64,000 bases of DNA, taken from contig CM061919.1 of NCBI GenBank assembly GCA_031002005.1, positions 170,979,121 to 171,043,120 of the forward strand. The letters run 5' to 3'. This DNA comes from Vandiemenella viatica. Lineage: Eukaryota; Arthropoda; Insecta; Orthoptera; Morabidae. A program made the translations under genes and the position numbers. Positions within the stretch are counted from its first letter, which is position 1, and the number at the start of each line of letters is the position of its first letter. The notes beneath the pieces are model-generated. The model did not search any database, was not told where the DNA came from, and worked only from the letters and a program-made list of their open reading frames with translations. Shown piece after piece: positions 44,273 to 54,920 of the stretch.

Positions 44273-44880
44273 TTTTGTCGGGCCACTTCCGACCACTATT
44301 AACGGAAACAAATACATCCTGACATTTCAGGATACTACCCTTCTTCAAACGGGGCTATTGATCGTACGCATTGTACCCTGGCAGAATAGCTTAGGCATTA
44401 TGTTAGCCAGACCCAGGATAACTGAGAGGAGTTATTAAAATGTTGTCTTTGTTTCCAATACGACGTCACATACGGCTACCAATTACGAACCACGTTTTGT
44501 TGTATGGCAGACCTGACAACATTCTGGGAGTATTGCAAAAGAAACCAACCTCACCTATGTATGACCATGAGTTACATAACCAATCTGAATTCTTGCATGA
44601 GGAAGCATGAAAATTCAATCAGACCAAGAAGGAGAAGAGTAAGGAGTTATATGATAAGGAGGAAAATGCAGTAGAATTTAAACCAGGAGACCAAGTGCTG
44701 CTAAATGATCCTGTCCTAAGACATGTGAGAACAAAAAAGCTACAGCCACTTTCCAGGGGTCCTTTCCTAAAGATCCGACCCCCAAATGTCACGTTGCATG
44801 TGCGGAAAATAAGCATTTAACAGTCCACGCCAACCGTTAAAAAATCTTCCATGGACGCAATTAAATAAGAATAAAGAAAC
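44273..44880 (+). pseudogene. Errantivirus-like integrase, core and C-terminal parts
   Basis: The frame opens with FVGPLPTTINGNKYILTFQD, the start of the catalytic core (the Asp preceding FVGPLP lies in the duplicated flank). Much of the core, including the DD35E second Asp and Glu, is deleted or unrecognisable. The C-terminal region near 44600-44760 has KEKSKELYDKEENAVEFKPG and DQVLLND, a GPF-like SRGPF end, then stops. A defective copy. Confidence 0.78.
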
Positions 44881-45074
44881 AAAGACAGGAAGCAGTTGTT
44901 TAGTTAAAGGTTAGAACGCTAGTTGTAACAGCAGTAATACAGAAGTGTGAAAGGTTAGAAATAAAGTGAAGAGGAGGCATAGTTTCAAAAGTTGACGTCA
45001 ATCCTTCTTTGCACAGGTGGCGTTATGAGTGTTTATGGGGATACTGGCCGTAGGAGCAGTCACTGGCCAAAACC

Positions 45075-45415
45075 ATGAAATACAGACATTCCTGGCGACT
45101 CCAGGAATATACTACAACAGAAAGGTTCTTAGTACAGGTATTTAGTACAATTTGGGGGTTGGTTGTTTATATTAACCTCCAAGACCTTCGGCAAAAAGTA
45201 GTTCAAGGCAACGGATTTGCAGATCAAACAATTCGCTATTGTGAAATCGAATTAAAACGGTACAAGGAAGACATTAGTGAGAGCGCTCAATTGGGTTGGG
45301 AATTGCTTTGGCAAAACACAAAAATTCAACGAAGTCGGCAACTTCTCGGGCTGATTACCAAACGGAAGAATAAGACGAAACAAGCACCCCTCGCCTTTGT
45401 TGGGGAGGTCTATCA
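45075..45415 (+). pseudogene. Env-like gene of the retroelement, N-terminal part
   Basis: From ATG 45075, after a splice-like leader, the frame has a hydrophobic FSTIWGLVVYINL stretch that could be a signal peptide, then a Cys and polar helical region, then a basic RSRQLLGLITKRKN segment at about the place where the furin-type site of errantivirus and baculovirus-F-like envelope proteins sits. The frame then runs directly into unrelated non-LTR sequence at about 45416. The env call rests on position (between integrase and 3' LTR) and on the C-terminal pieces described below. Confidence 0.6.
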
Positions 45416-45912
45416 GGTTTTGAGAAGTTGTAATGCTCATACAAAGGAAATAGCGTACAAAACACTAGTGCGTCCTCATTTGGAATACTGTTGTGGAATT
45501 TGGGATCCGTATCGCAAGGGATTGATTGACATGTTAGAGAAAGTACGGAGGAGAGCCGCTCGATTCGTGACTGCTAGTTACAGTCCTTATGTAAGTGTCA
45601 CAGAGCTGATACGTGGGTTTGGCTGGGATTGTTTGATGGACAGACGACGTCATTTTCGTTTGAATTTGTTGGAGAATATGCAAAAATCTTTAAGTTACGA
45701 GTGCAACCAAATACTTCTTCCGGCAACCTATTTAGGTCGCAATGACTGGAGGGATAAGATTCGGGAAATAAGATGCTGTACTGATACACTTATATATTCC
45801 TTCTTTCCTCATTCTGTTCGGGATTGGAATGCACTGAATTAGGATAGGTGCTTAGCACCCTCTGCCACCCACAGTATTTGTGATTTGCAGAGTATAGATG
45901 TAGATGTATTGT
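45416..45912 (+). pseudogene. Non-LTR family A, 3' fragment inserted in env
   Basis: The frame continues in phase from env into IAYKTLVRPHLEYCCGIWDP, LEKVRRRAARFVTASYSP, and the end HSVRDWNALN with a TAG stop. It is followed by the family A tail (caccctctgccacccacag and gtatagatgtagatg) ending at about 45912, after which env-like sequence resumes. The insertion is strongly 5'-truncated, as usual for non-LTR elements. Confidence 0.82.
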
Positions 45913-46602
45913 TTGGAACATTAACACAAAAAGACACTTGTGAGCTATGTGAGCACTGCTTCACACAAACGTGATGTGAAGCAGAGCAAAGGAAACTGCT
46001 AAAGGTCAACAAGGAGCAGCTGACAATTTTCAGAAACACAGTGTCTACCCTTAACGTCACTCTGATTCATGTTGAGAGGAATGAGCGCATATTTGCAGAT
46101 GGCATGAAATGTATAACCGCTTACCTTGCAGAGTATACCAATAGCACGTGTATAATGTTAAAGGAGATAGCCATTACGATTGAAATGAATGAATTTCTAG
46201 TTCATGTAACAACTCTGTAACAGGAGATAAATCAGCATTATGAGATTCTAACCACAGCCATTGTAAACACCCAGAAAGGCATCATTGAGCTCCATTTAAT
46301 ACACCCAAGGCAGGTAATGCAATATCTTCACTTAATCTGTGACGACATAGGCAATAAAAGATTCCAGTCGCATTAAACGAGGAAGCAGTATATCAGCTAC
46401 TTCGTGTCATACATACTGAAGCTTTCTTGTCCGATTCCATTTTACGTTACTTTTATCGATCCCTTTGGTGGAGAACCAAAGTTTCCAATTGTAACAGGTT
46501 TTATCTTTGCCTATCGAGACCATGAAGGAAGGAAATATTTCCTCCATGATCTAGACAGACCAGACGCACCACATTATCCCTTACGTAAGGCCATCCTGGG
46601 AA
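45913..46602 (+). pseudogene. Env-like gene, central part
   Basis: Broken frames encode a Cys-containing CELCEHC stretch, a long heptad-like helical region (VSTLNVTLIHVERNE and beyond), and LLRVIHTEAFLSDS with an IPLVE-like segment after a shift. This resembles the central fusion-protein region of errantivirus/baculovirus-F-type Env. Several stops are present. It ends at the Helitron junction. Confidence 0.6.
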
Positions 46603-47847
46603 TCATATATATTACTTTTATAAGGCTTTTTTTTTTTTTGGTCATAAGCCTTTATCTCCCTTCATACATAACTGAAATCTATGAATGAGGTGTTAATTTT
46701 AAAGCTTATGGGCTTCACTTTGGTCAAATCATACTATAAGAAAGAAATGTTTCGGATTTCGACCCTTAAAGGGCAAAAATATCAGTATTTCTAAAATGTT
46801 GTTTTTTGTGTTACAGGCCATTTATCTCTCTGCATATCCAACCAATATAGATAAATGGGATATCATTTTAAAGATTAAGGTCTCCACAGTTGTCACATCA
46901 TATTTTAAGAAAAGAATTTTTCAGAATTCGGCCCTTAAAGGGCAAAATTACCATTATTTCAATTACATATTTTTTATCACGAACTATTTATCTCCCTTGA
47001 TATCAAACCGATATCGAGAAATTAGGCATTATTATAGCGCGAGGTCTCCGCTTTGATCAAATCATATTTTATGAAAGGATTTTTTTAAATTTGATCCTTA
47101 AAGGGCAAAGTTATCATTATTTCTGTAACATATTTATCATGAGTCACTTATCTCCCTCGCATTAGGTAACGTTCGTTGTGCACACACGTTCCGAGCCTAG
47201 TGTCCCGTTTTTTCTATTTGTGAACAAGGCAGATGCCAAAATATTTTGTAGTTGTTTGTCAGCATAAGTGTTCCCTCTCATCGCATCCGTCCACTTTGGT
47301 ATGTGGTGGGTTAATTTCCCTTTCTTTTCTTATTGATATCTAACCAAAATAGATAAATGAGCTATCATATTAAAGAGTAATGTCTTTGCTTTGGTCACAT
47401 CATATCTTAAGAAAGGATTTTTTTTTTCAGAATTCGACCCTTCAAGGACAAAAGTATAATTATTTCCATAAGATGTTTTTTTTGTTATAACCATTTACCT
47501 TCATTGAGATCTAACCTAAATCGATAAATGAGGTATCATTTAAAAGATCAAGTAACATTATAAATTAAGAACTAATTTTTTTCGGAATTTTAACCTTAAA
47601 GGGCAAAAGTAATAACTGTGAATGTCACATGCGTGAGACGGTTCAGAGCCAAGCCGCTACATAGCAGTAGCACATATCGCAGAGATATTGATAAACTGCT
47701 TCACTGGCGTCAACTTTTGTTGCGTACCTATTACACTAAACAAAAAAAAAAGCTGAAACAAATGAGGGGGTTCTTTTTTCATCCTATTACAAAAACCCCA
47801 ACTTCACTATTCATTGTATTCGTGAAATTTTCGCATGGGTCATCTAG
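46603..47847 (+). mobile_element. Helitron, 1.25 kb, inserted in env
   Basis: It begins TCATATATATTACTTTTATA after an A and ends cgcatgggtcatCTAG before a T, the Helitron signature. The interior holds about five copies of a ~165-bp repeat and no Rep/helicase. Env-like codons are present on both sides. Confidence 0.82.
46640..47625. repeat. ~165-bp tandem repeat inside the Helitron
   Basis: Recurring words are cccttaaagggcaaa (46766, 46934, 47096 and degenerate later copies), catttatctccct and atcaaatcatattt. About five units of roughly 165 bp are visible, with an unrelated stretch (about 47160-47330) between units three and four. Confidence 0.85.
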
Positions 47848-48137
47848 TATGTTATAACTGATGACTTGTGATGACATGCACAAATAAGTAAGGATCAGCT
47901 AGACTGTAAGGCGATCACACCCACATCCCAGATCTGTAAGCAGATTTTTGTGCTAATGTCCACACACACTCAGTTTGTCAGGGAAATTCCTAAAAACTGT
48001 AGTCAAAAGTTAGTGAAAATAACCACAAACATATGGTCACAATTGAGTGGGAGAGAATGGCTTTATGTAAGTCCATCTCCAGAAGGGGTCATCCTCCTGT
48101 GCGAACATGAGCAGGCCATGGATGCATTGCTCTATGG
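47848..48137 (+). pseudogene. Env-like gene, ectodomain part before TM
   Basis: The frame includes QLDCKAITPTSQICKQIF (Cys-rich block), NCSQKLVKITTNIWSQL and GVILLCEHEQAMDALLYG, consistent with the Cys-rich membrane-proximal part of an F-type envelope protein. It is interrupted by a hAT MITE at 48138. Confidence 0.65.
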
Positions 48138-48753
48138 CATATATGGGCAACCCCCGGCCCGCGAGCCGGATCCGGCTTCCACCAGCTTCAATCCGGCCTG
48201 CGAGAGATTCAGAAATTTCAGATACAGAAGAAAAATATCCACGGCTGAGAGTTTTCTCACGAAAAATAATTTGCCCATTCGGAAGCACATATAAATGTGA
48301 GCAGCTTTTTTGAATAATTAAAATTAATAAAAATAAGCATCGTACTAGATTTACAGCATGGTTGGCCAATCCGTGGCCGCCTTGGAAGATTTTTTTCGCC
48401 CCGCGTGATTCATCACACCTTTTCAAATTATACTTAGTTTATAATTGCAAATGTAGTCAAAACCAATATATTTAAAAAATACATTATTTGTGCAGCCATA
48501 TATTTCAAAATTAACTGTCGAAATTATAAGAAAAAAATTACTTTGATTTTAAAATAATACTTTTGCAAATATATGACAGATATTGCATGTTTTATTTATG
48601 AGTTCACAGTTATCAGTTCGCGGAATAATTATGTTATATTCTGCGAACCCATAATGCGCGGGCATCTCGGAACATCTAATATAATATACAATATATAATT
48701 TTATATGCGGCCCGCGGAGTTATGATGCATTTTCAAAGTGGCCCTCCCCCCTG
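48138..48753. mobile_element. hAT (Charlie-like) non-autonomous element, 616 bp, in env
   Basis: A perfect 8-bp duplication CTCTATGG flanks it (48130-48137 and 48754-48761). The right end ...GGCCCTCCCCCCTG and left part CATATATGGGCAACCCCCGG with gcgagccggatccggc are the style of hAT-Charlie ends (GGCC/CCGG-rich). The env frame is in register on both sides. The middle contains a second GGCC-rich stretch near 48360-48410. Confidence 0.9.
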
Positions 48754-49218
48754 CTCTATGGGATGGGAAAATTTACGCCTAGTCGGATCTGTAAAGGCTA
48801 TGGTGCTCAGGTTTTGCTTCAGTCTGAGTCATTGAGAAATTTCTATACACTCGGTTGTTCAGGCAGTGCGAAAAAGGTGTTGAATACCACCAATCTTGGA
48901 CTAAGATTACCAACAGAACCACAGCTACACCATCTTGAGGATCTCAGTGAACTAGGTAAGAGTCTTAAGGACCTGGAAGAGCAGATAGTTGTTCAAAGAC
49001 AACTGGATGACAGCAATAACTCAGATGCTCACAGGGTTGGTCATGTGACATTTATTGTAACAGGAGTGATCAGTATTTGTTTGTGCTGTTCCTATGTTCT
49101 CTGTAAGGGTTACAGGTTAAACCGCCCAAGTGTACAACAGGTCGTTGGAGAATTCGAGTTGGCGGTTCAGAAGATTAACACAGCCTGTAAAGACATCACC
49201 ACTACACTAACTAGTTGA
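48754..49218 (+). pseudogene. Env-like gene, C-terminal part with transmembrane segment
   Basis: An open frame of about 150 codons ending in TGA at 49218. It has a CKGYGAQ block, LHHLEDLSELGKSL (heptad-like), then the hydrophobic VTFIVTGVISICLCCSYVLC, a clear single transmembrane helix, and a cytoplasmic tail of about 45 residues. Combined with its position just before the polypurine tract and LTR, it supports an env gene of errantivirus type. The start ATG at 48763 is internal; the protein began far upstream. Confidence 0.72.
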
Positions 49219-49664
49219 CACATCGATGGCAGAATCTGCTGAAGCACCTTGCCTCAACCCCTAGCGGCGATAAGATTGACCCAGCATAGTAATTGCCTTG
49301 CTGTGAAAAAAAAAAAAAGAAAGAGATGAAATTCTGGCTCGAGTGTCAACCCGATCCACCATTCAGTTCAAGGTCAAGTGTTGCAAGAAATGTTGCAGCT
49401 GTGATGGCACAATCAATGTGCTGATGGAGCATGCTGAAATAACAAGGCTACGGTCTGCAAGCATACTTCTGCCTGCATACAGAACTAGCGCCACAGACAC
49501 CTCACCACGCCTATTACAATAACCACTTGTAAATACACTCAACGACGAGAGCACACCCCTTACACATTTACACACCATTCCTATGTTAGTTGTAAGACCA
49601 TTGTATGTACATATCTATTGTAATTAGAATTAAGGGTTATGTTTGTAGTGGAGAATGAAGTCTT

Positions 49665-49680
49665 AAAAAAAGGGGCGAGG
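49665..49680 (+). promoter_or_regulatory. Polypurine tract before the 3' LTR
   Basis: AAAAAAAGGGGCGAGG lies immediately before the LTR start TGTAATAAG, interrupted by a single C. It is the expected second-strand priming site and fixes the LTR boundary. Confidence 0.85.
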
Positions 49681-50076
49681 TGTAATAAGTACGCCTATTG
49701 CAAAACTGCATCTAGTGATGATGAGCAAATATGATTGTGAAATGAGGCAATAATCGCTTAGTAGACCGCTGACAGGTACCGAAAAGGTACCCAGCACATC
49801 AACCTTCATCAGTTTCAGCAAGTTGACACCTCAATCCTGGATCGTTGGTGGGAGGACAGGCTTTGTAAGATCCCTGCAGAGATTTCAAGAGGTTATTCTC
49901 GTTCGATACCGACTCACCACCCGACTTCAATCCTGGACCAGTGCCCTGAGCAGACCATGGAGACAACACATTACGCTGCCATTAAGGTCGCCATCTAACT
50001 ACAAGGTGGGAGAAAGTACTTGACGAGTCCAGGGATGGCGTAATTAAATAACTCTTTCAAATTGCTAAGAGGCTAT
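49681..50076 (+). repeat. 3' LTR
   Basis: It begins TGTAATAAGTACGCCTATTG and shares a colinear pattern with the 5' LTR (gcttagtagaccgctgacag against gcttagtataccgctgaaag; taattaaataactctttcaa against tagttaaataaccctttaaa), to aagaggct. It includes about 170 bp not present in the 5' LTR. The ends after aagagg diverge, so the right boundary is approximate. Confidence 0.85.
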
Positions 50077-50396
50077 TAGAAAGAATTACATACTTAAATG
50101 TTGTTGAGTAGTGGGATGATCTGTACAATAAACTCTGTACATAAACTACTAGTATTGCTTATGTAATATGTGTTATATGGTCGCGTAGATGGATTCTTAA
50201 GAGTCTTGAACCACTGTCATAATTGTTTCACGACCTGGCTTTCACTTCCCTCAGCCTTTCTGCGTAACTCACAGCTTGGCTTACTACATGGGGATGGTTC
50301 TCAAAAGATGATGGGCAAATTCCTTCTCATTCCTTGCCCCTCAGTCCTCTCCTGCCTCTAATTACTGAGATGTTTATTACACACAAAAAAGATTGA

Positions 50397-50760
50397 ATGA
50401 TGAAAATTTCTTCCATCCGCTTAAATTGGTTAACAGTGTTTGAAGCGATAGAAGAATATCAAATGAATTTGTTGGAATACAGGAGGCAAGTTGAGAAAAT
50501 TCTGAGCAGGTATTTAGCATATATTTGTAATGATGCCTGGATGGATAGTGGTAGAAGAATTATGAGTAATGAGGTCTATGTTAATAAACTAGTTCTTGAC
50601 TTTAGTTATGAGGGAGTGAAAAAATGTTCCTTTGTAGGTTTAGAAGGTGTAGATTAAAGTATCTTAAATGTGAAAGAGTTTAAATGAAAAGTTAAATGAA
50701 AAGTAGGTGTGTAGGGAAACTGCCATCACAATTAATCCTATTATTATTACACAAGAAAAA
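50397..50760 (+). pseudogene. Non-LTR family B, 3' fragment
   Basis: The frame EEYQMNLLEYRRQVEKILSR ... NKLVLDFSYEGVKKCSFVGL aligns with the C-terminal part of the family B RT (ELEWDSLQDRRRMRRV ... HKLALDFRHKGVGRFSF). It is followed by the tail gtgtagggaaactgccatca. Missing residues between blocks suggest internal deletion. Confidence 0.7.
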
Positions 50761-50939
50761 TGGATGCAAAACAACAATTAATTAAAAAATCCTGATTATG
50801 AATTTTTGTTAACCAGGCAAATCTCACAGAAATTGGTATATTTTGGCAAAGTTACTAAAGAAAAGATCCATGGTAAAAAGAATCCACAAAATGAAAATGA
50901 GAAAGTTTAAGTATACCATTTAATTTAACTGTGATAGAG

Positions 50940-51060
50940 GATATGCCCCAGTGGCAATTTCCTTACTAACCTACTTTCACATTTCATGAATTTTATTATT
51001 TTTTTGAGAGTAATTACTCTACTTACCTACTTTTGCATTTTACATAGGTACAAAATTCAG
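50940..51060 (-). repeat. Family B 3' tail on the minus strand
   Basis: gccccagtggcaatttcctt, then aacctactttcac, is the reverse complement of the family B 3' end (gggaaattgccaccgg...). It faces the plus-strand B tail at 50700, a tail-to-tail pair. Confidence 0.6.
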
Positions 51061-51139
51061 TGGTTAAGTTCTGAACCTTATTACTCAAAATTTGTCTAAG
51101 GTCACGTGGGAAGGTATTCCTCTACAGCATTAGTACAGT

Positions 51140-51770
51140 ACACCCAAAAATCTTGGAGTTTATCTGCACCATGCTCGTATTTACAAATAGAACTTCTCCA
51201 ACAACAAACATAAAGTGTCCCATCGACATAACATTGTGTGGAAGCTGACTCGTAGAACTTGGGGAGCCCAACCTGAGACAGTGAAGATTTTTACCCTAAT
51301 GTTATATTATTCTGCAACTGAATATTCATGCATAGCATGGTAAAATTCCTGCCAAGCCAACAAAATGGACATGACACAGGCCATACAACAATAAGTTGTT
51401 TATGGAGAAGCTTTAAAGTGCCTTGCAGGTATAACACCCCTCAGTATCCATAATAAGATGGAAAAAAAAGATCAAGGTAAAGTCACCTAAAGCCCATCCT
51501 CTGTTTGGATAAAAGCCAGAAAGATCAGATCATGAAAGAGTTTCTGGAGGTCTACTAAGGTGCCAGCACAAATACAACATAAAAAAGGAATTCAAAGGTG
51601 GTGCACAACAACTGAGCAGGCTTCCTTCTGGCCATGACGATCACTGGGTGTCTTGAAATTCACTTAACAGAATATACCATGAAGTCTTGAGGAGCAGGAT
51701 CAACTAACAGAGTGGGGCTTCTGTGGGGTCTAGGTTGTCTGAACATTGTGACATGATAAATAAATAATTT
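51140..51770 (+). pseudogene. Jockey-like family D relative, RT C-terminal fragment
   Basis: Frames encode NIVWKLTRRTWGAQPETVKI and LMLYYSATEYSCIAW, then LAGITPLSI, the C-terminal region typical of a Jockey-like family also seen at 58480-59650. It ends in a tail gataaataaataa near 51760. Stops and shifts are abundant. Confidence 0.7.
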
Positions 51771-52045
51771 ATTGAAATTAAAATTTTGCACAATCTTATT
51801 CTCAATATTATTGCACATGAAGAAATTAAAAAGTAAAACAGATAAAAGGAAATATTTATTTTTCAGTCAGGCAATTCACTAATTTTAATTGCTTGATTCC
51901 ATTTTCTTTATTATAAAAAAATTTGGTTTCTATTAATAAAATTACTATAGGTAACAATAAAACTTATAACTGATAAAATGAAACAGAAAGAATAAAAAAT
52001 AAACAGATAAAAAACAACTTTGTAGATTTATTATCTGTGAGCAGT

Positions 52046-52180
52046 GTTAAAATTTTCACTCCACATCTTTTCTTCTATATTTACAGCAAGCAAAATCCCG
52101 TAACCAGTATTTCCCCTCTCTTCTGCCCATAAAAACTGAAGTATGGATTTAACTGGGATAAAAAGAAATCCCTCATACAA
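52046..52180 (-). CDS. Candidate terminal exon of a host gene (weak)
   Basis: After a pyrimidine-rich acceptor (gtttttcag) the minus strand is open for 44 codons, LYEGFLFIPVKSILQFLWAE to ENFNTAHR, then TAA, with an AATAAA-like signal overlapping the stop (agataataaatc). It is phase-compatible with exon 52307-52525 only if that exon uses an earlier donor such as cagatc|gtagaa, because the obvious donor at 52306 puts it out of frame. Confidence 0.35.
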
Positions 52181-52306
52181 CTGAAAAACATGGAAAAAAT
52201 AATCAGAATTTCATAAGCAATGAATGTTTTTTGCTGTATCTAGTATCTTTTTTTAAATGTGGAAATCATCAATAAGATAACTGGAATAATGAATAAAACT
52301 GCTTAC

Positions 52307-52525
52307 CGTTGAGCACAATCCCATTTCAGAAATGGCTCTGCAGTTCTACGATCTGTGATACATGCTGTGAAAGCTCTTCATCCCATCGTCCATTCTGCAG
52401 CTGCTCTTCAACTAAAGTTTTTACAGGTGGGTCTAAATTCCTCACCCAGAATATTAAATTTGCAACAGATCTTCTGGCTTCATTTACATCTTCCGATCCA
52501 CAAAAATCAATTGTAGGAAGCTTAT
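52307..52525 (-). CDS. Candidate host exon
   Basis: Bounded by an acceptor (ttttttctag) and a strong donor (gtaagc). The first bases AT complete a GAT codon with the final G of the upstream exon, then KLPTIDFCGSEDVNEARRSV and FWVRNLDPPVKTLVEEQLQN follow. An in-frame TGA occurs 66 codons in (after LQSHF), so this may be the last coding exon, or the true donor may be earlier, or the gene may be a pseudogene. I do not recognise the family; the sequence looks like helical-repeat protein. Confidence 0.5.
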
Positions 52526-52761
52526 CTAGAAAAAAATCACCATAAGTATTAAAGATTTATCAAAATTTGATGATTAAAAATTCCTATTTAGCACAGATTA
52601 TCATTTTAATCATTACCACACATAGCACAATATAAGCCCACACAAGACATGAATAAATCAGAAACTAAGAAATTTTTTACCAAATTTGTTAAACTTCATC
52701 AGCTTTTTTCAAGACATTAGTTGGACCAATCACAGTAAAATCAATTATGATAGTATGTATA

Positions 52762-53663
52762 TCTATATATATAAAGATGAATGTATGTATGTATGTTTGT
52801 TTGTTTGTTCTTCATACAAATCCACAGTTTTCATCCAATCTCGATAAAACTTTGCACACTTATCCTTTGAAACAAGGAGAAAAATACTGTCTACATTTGG
52901 TTGAAAAATTATCTGTATAAATAATACATGTTGTCTCATAAATTCGAAATACTACTGAATGGGGATAGACAGAAGCGTTGGATATGGACGTCTCTATACT
53001 GCATTTCCGTGTGTCAGTCAGACAGCTCAGTGGTTAAAGCGCTTGCTTACAAATGTATGGGTCATGGTCTCCGGTTCAAATCTCTGTGGAGGCTAAGATT
53101 GTTAAAAATTGTTTTTGATTGTAAGAGTCACACCTGGGCCGTAGGTTATTCGGATTGAACGTTTAACTGTAGATATCACAAAGTTAGGGGTACAATGCGA
53201 GGCAAATCGTAGGTAGTCTTGCAATGCTGTAGGTGTACACTTTTTTACGTTATAATGATTCCTCAGCAGTTGTTCGCAGTCAGTGTGTGTGTGTGTGAAC
53301 CGCAATAGTAATACTATAAATACGGAAGTAAGTCTCTGTCTTTTTGTTACGTTTTGACGACCAAATGGCTATATCGATATAGAAGGAATTTGACAAGAAA
53401 CTATGTATGAAGGGCACAGGACATTTTCTCCAATATGTTTAATAGTTGTAGTCACGAAATTTTGAGACCTTATTGAATGATGTTGGAAATTGATTCTCTT
53501 CGAGAGACTGGTTCGACGGCAGAATGATATAGTGATAGCTTTCCTGTCATATTATGCCAACTCGGTGTTATTTGGGACCAATCCTTCGTTTCCAACAACT
53601 TTCTATATCAATTCTGGCAGAAAATTCTTAATCCACACGTACAAAGTCGCGGGTACGAGCTAG
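52762..53663 (+). mobile_element. Helitron, 902 bp, in the intron of the candidate host gene
   Basis: Starts TCTATATATATAAAGATG after an A (52761) and ends gtcgcgggtacgagCTAG before a T (53664). A gtatgtatgtttgtttg run follows the 5' end, as in many insect Helitrons. It carries a tRNA-like module at about 53019-53093 and no protein. It lies wholly within the intron between 52526 and 53708. Confidence 0.88.
53019..53093 (+). other. tRNA-like module inside the Helitron
   Basis: An A-box-like stretch cagctcagtggttaaagcgc and a B-box-like ggttcaaatct are about 45 bp apart, the spacing of a tRNA, within a region of about 75 bp. A complete cloverleaf is not convincing, so a tRNA-derived promoter or SINE head is more likely than a tRNA gene. 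A comparable module lies in the Helitron at 59688-60504. Confidence 0.5.
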
Positions 53664-53708
53664 TATATATATATATATAAAGATTTTAAAATACTGTTTT
53701 TTTGTTAC

Positions 53709-53863
53709 CAATGATTTGGGGTAGATGAATTCGCAACCTTTCCAATGCTATTAAATTCTTCTGGCAGATGAGCTGTTGCAAGGCTTGAACTATTTTGATA
53801 TTAAAGGAGTCACCGCACAATTTAGCTGGCAATTCAGCAATCCATGTCTGGAATGAAGCACAC
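53709..53863 (-). CDS. Candidate host exon
   Basis: Acceptor tatttttag and donor GTAACA bound 155 bp. It is open in one frame: CASFQTWIAELPAKLCGDSF through NLIALERLRIHLPQII. The incoming phase (one base) and outgoing phase (one base) match the exons at 54334-54440 and 52307-52525. No transposon protein family resembles it. Confidence 0.6.
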
Positions 53864-54333
53864 CTAAAAATAAAAAATATAAAAAAGTTATGGGAACCTC
53901 TCATTTGAAAGACAACTTTATTTATCATAATTAAAAGTAATTAAAAGCAGTCTGTTAAAAAAAAACCTTCAATGCATTTCTGACTCAATATGTGCTAGAT
54001 TACAAGAAATATCCATGCTGTATATTTTAAGATTCAGTCAGTTGCATCTGTTCAACACTGCATAAACGATAATACTACTTATGAGATAAAAAATATAATA
54101 AATATCACAACCAGAACATTTAAAAATGCAACATTGTTTTACTAATTGGAAACATATTGGATATAAAAATATTTAAACCTTACATGAAAAAATGAAAACA
54201 GTGAAGGTGGTGGGAGAAATGAGGAAATTTCCATACACAAAAACCATCAGCAATAACAAATTATTGCCATAAAAACAGAAGAGACATATTTTCCTTAAAG
54301 AATTTTAAATTTTGCTATATAGTAAAAACAAAC

Positions 54334-54440
54334 CATAGTCTAGTTCCCACATTCATAGGAAAATCAAATTCTTTAGTTCCAATATGAAATTGCCTATTTG
54401 CAAAGTTTGGTAGTGTGTCTGATACTAAACTCAAAGCCCT
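54334..54440 (-). CDS. Candidate host exon
   Basis: An open stretch RALSLVSDTLPNFANRQF and GTKEFDFPMNVGTRL, 35 codons plus two bases, lies between an acceptor (acagtag) and a weak donor (GTTTGT). Its last TG joins the first G of the next exon to form Trp. Phase agreement across two introns supports one gene. Upstream exons were not found before the Helitron at 54921. Confidence 0.45.
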
Positions 54441-54920
54441 CTACTGTCTGTTAAAAATACAAGTTCTTATGGATTACACAGAGAAGAAAGTAGTCTTTCT
54501 AGTATCATAATGTTAACATTAGAAAGGAAGGTCATCACTTTCAACACCAAAGAAATGAAAGCATAAAAACATAGAATGACAAAAAATAACCCAGGCAAAT
54601 CCCTTCTTTATCAAGTAGTCTATTAACATGGTAACATTTTTAAAGTGAATTCAATGATGTAATCACTTTCCCTACTAAAGAAGGCTCTTACCAAATATTT
54701 TTCTTACGCCATTTTATTCTGTGTTTATGCCAAAACACCCACTACTAGGGTAAGCAATGGTATTTCTCACTACACTTAGCAGCCAACATTAAGAAATATA
54801 CAAAATGACATAAAAAAACAACTGGTGGGCACCCTGTATCGAGAACTACAGGATAGTTGAGCATCATTACAATCTAGGATAAAGTGGAGTTCATAAAAAA
54901 AAACATTTTTCCCTCAACTA
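54441..54920. other. No gene seen
   Basis: AT-rich intronic or intergenic DNA; no domain or repeat pattern recognised. Confidence 0.35.

Noticed and set aside
46640..47625. CRISPR-like regular repeats
   Set aside because: Units are about 165 bp and diverged, without short identical repeats and spacers, inside a eukaryotic Helitron.
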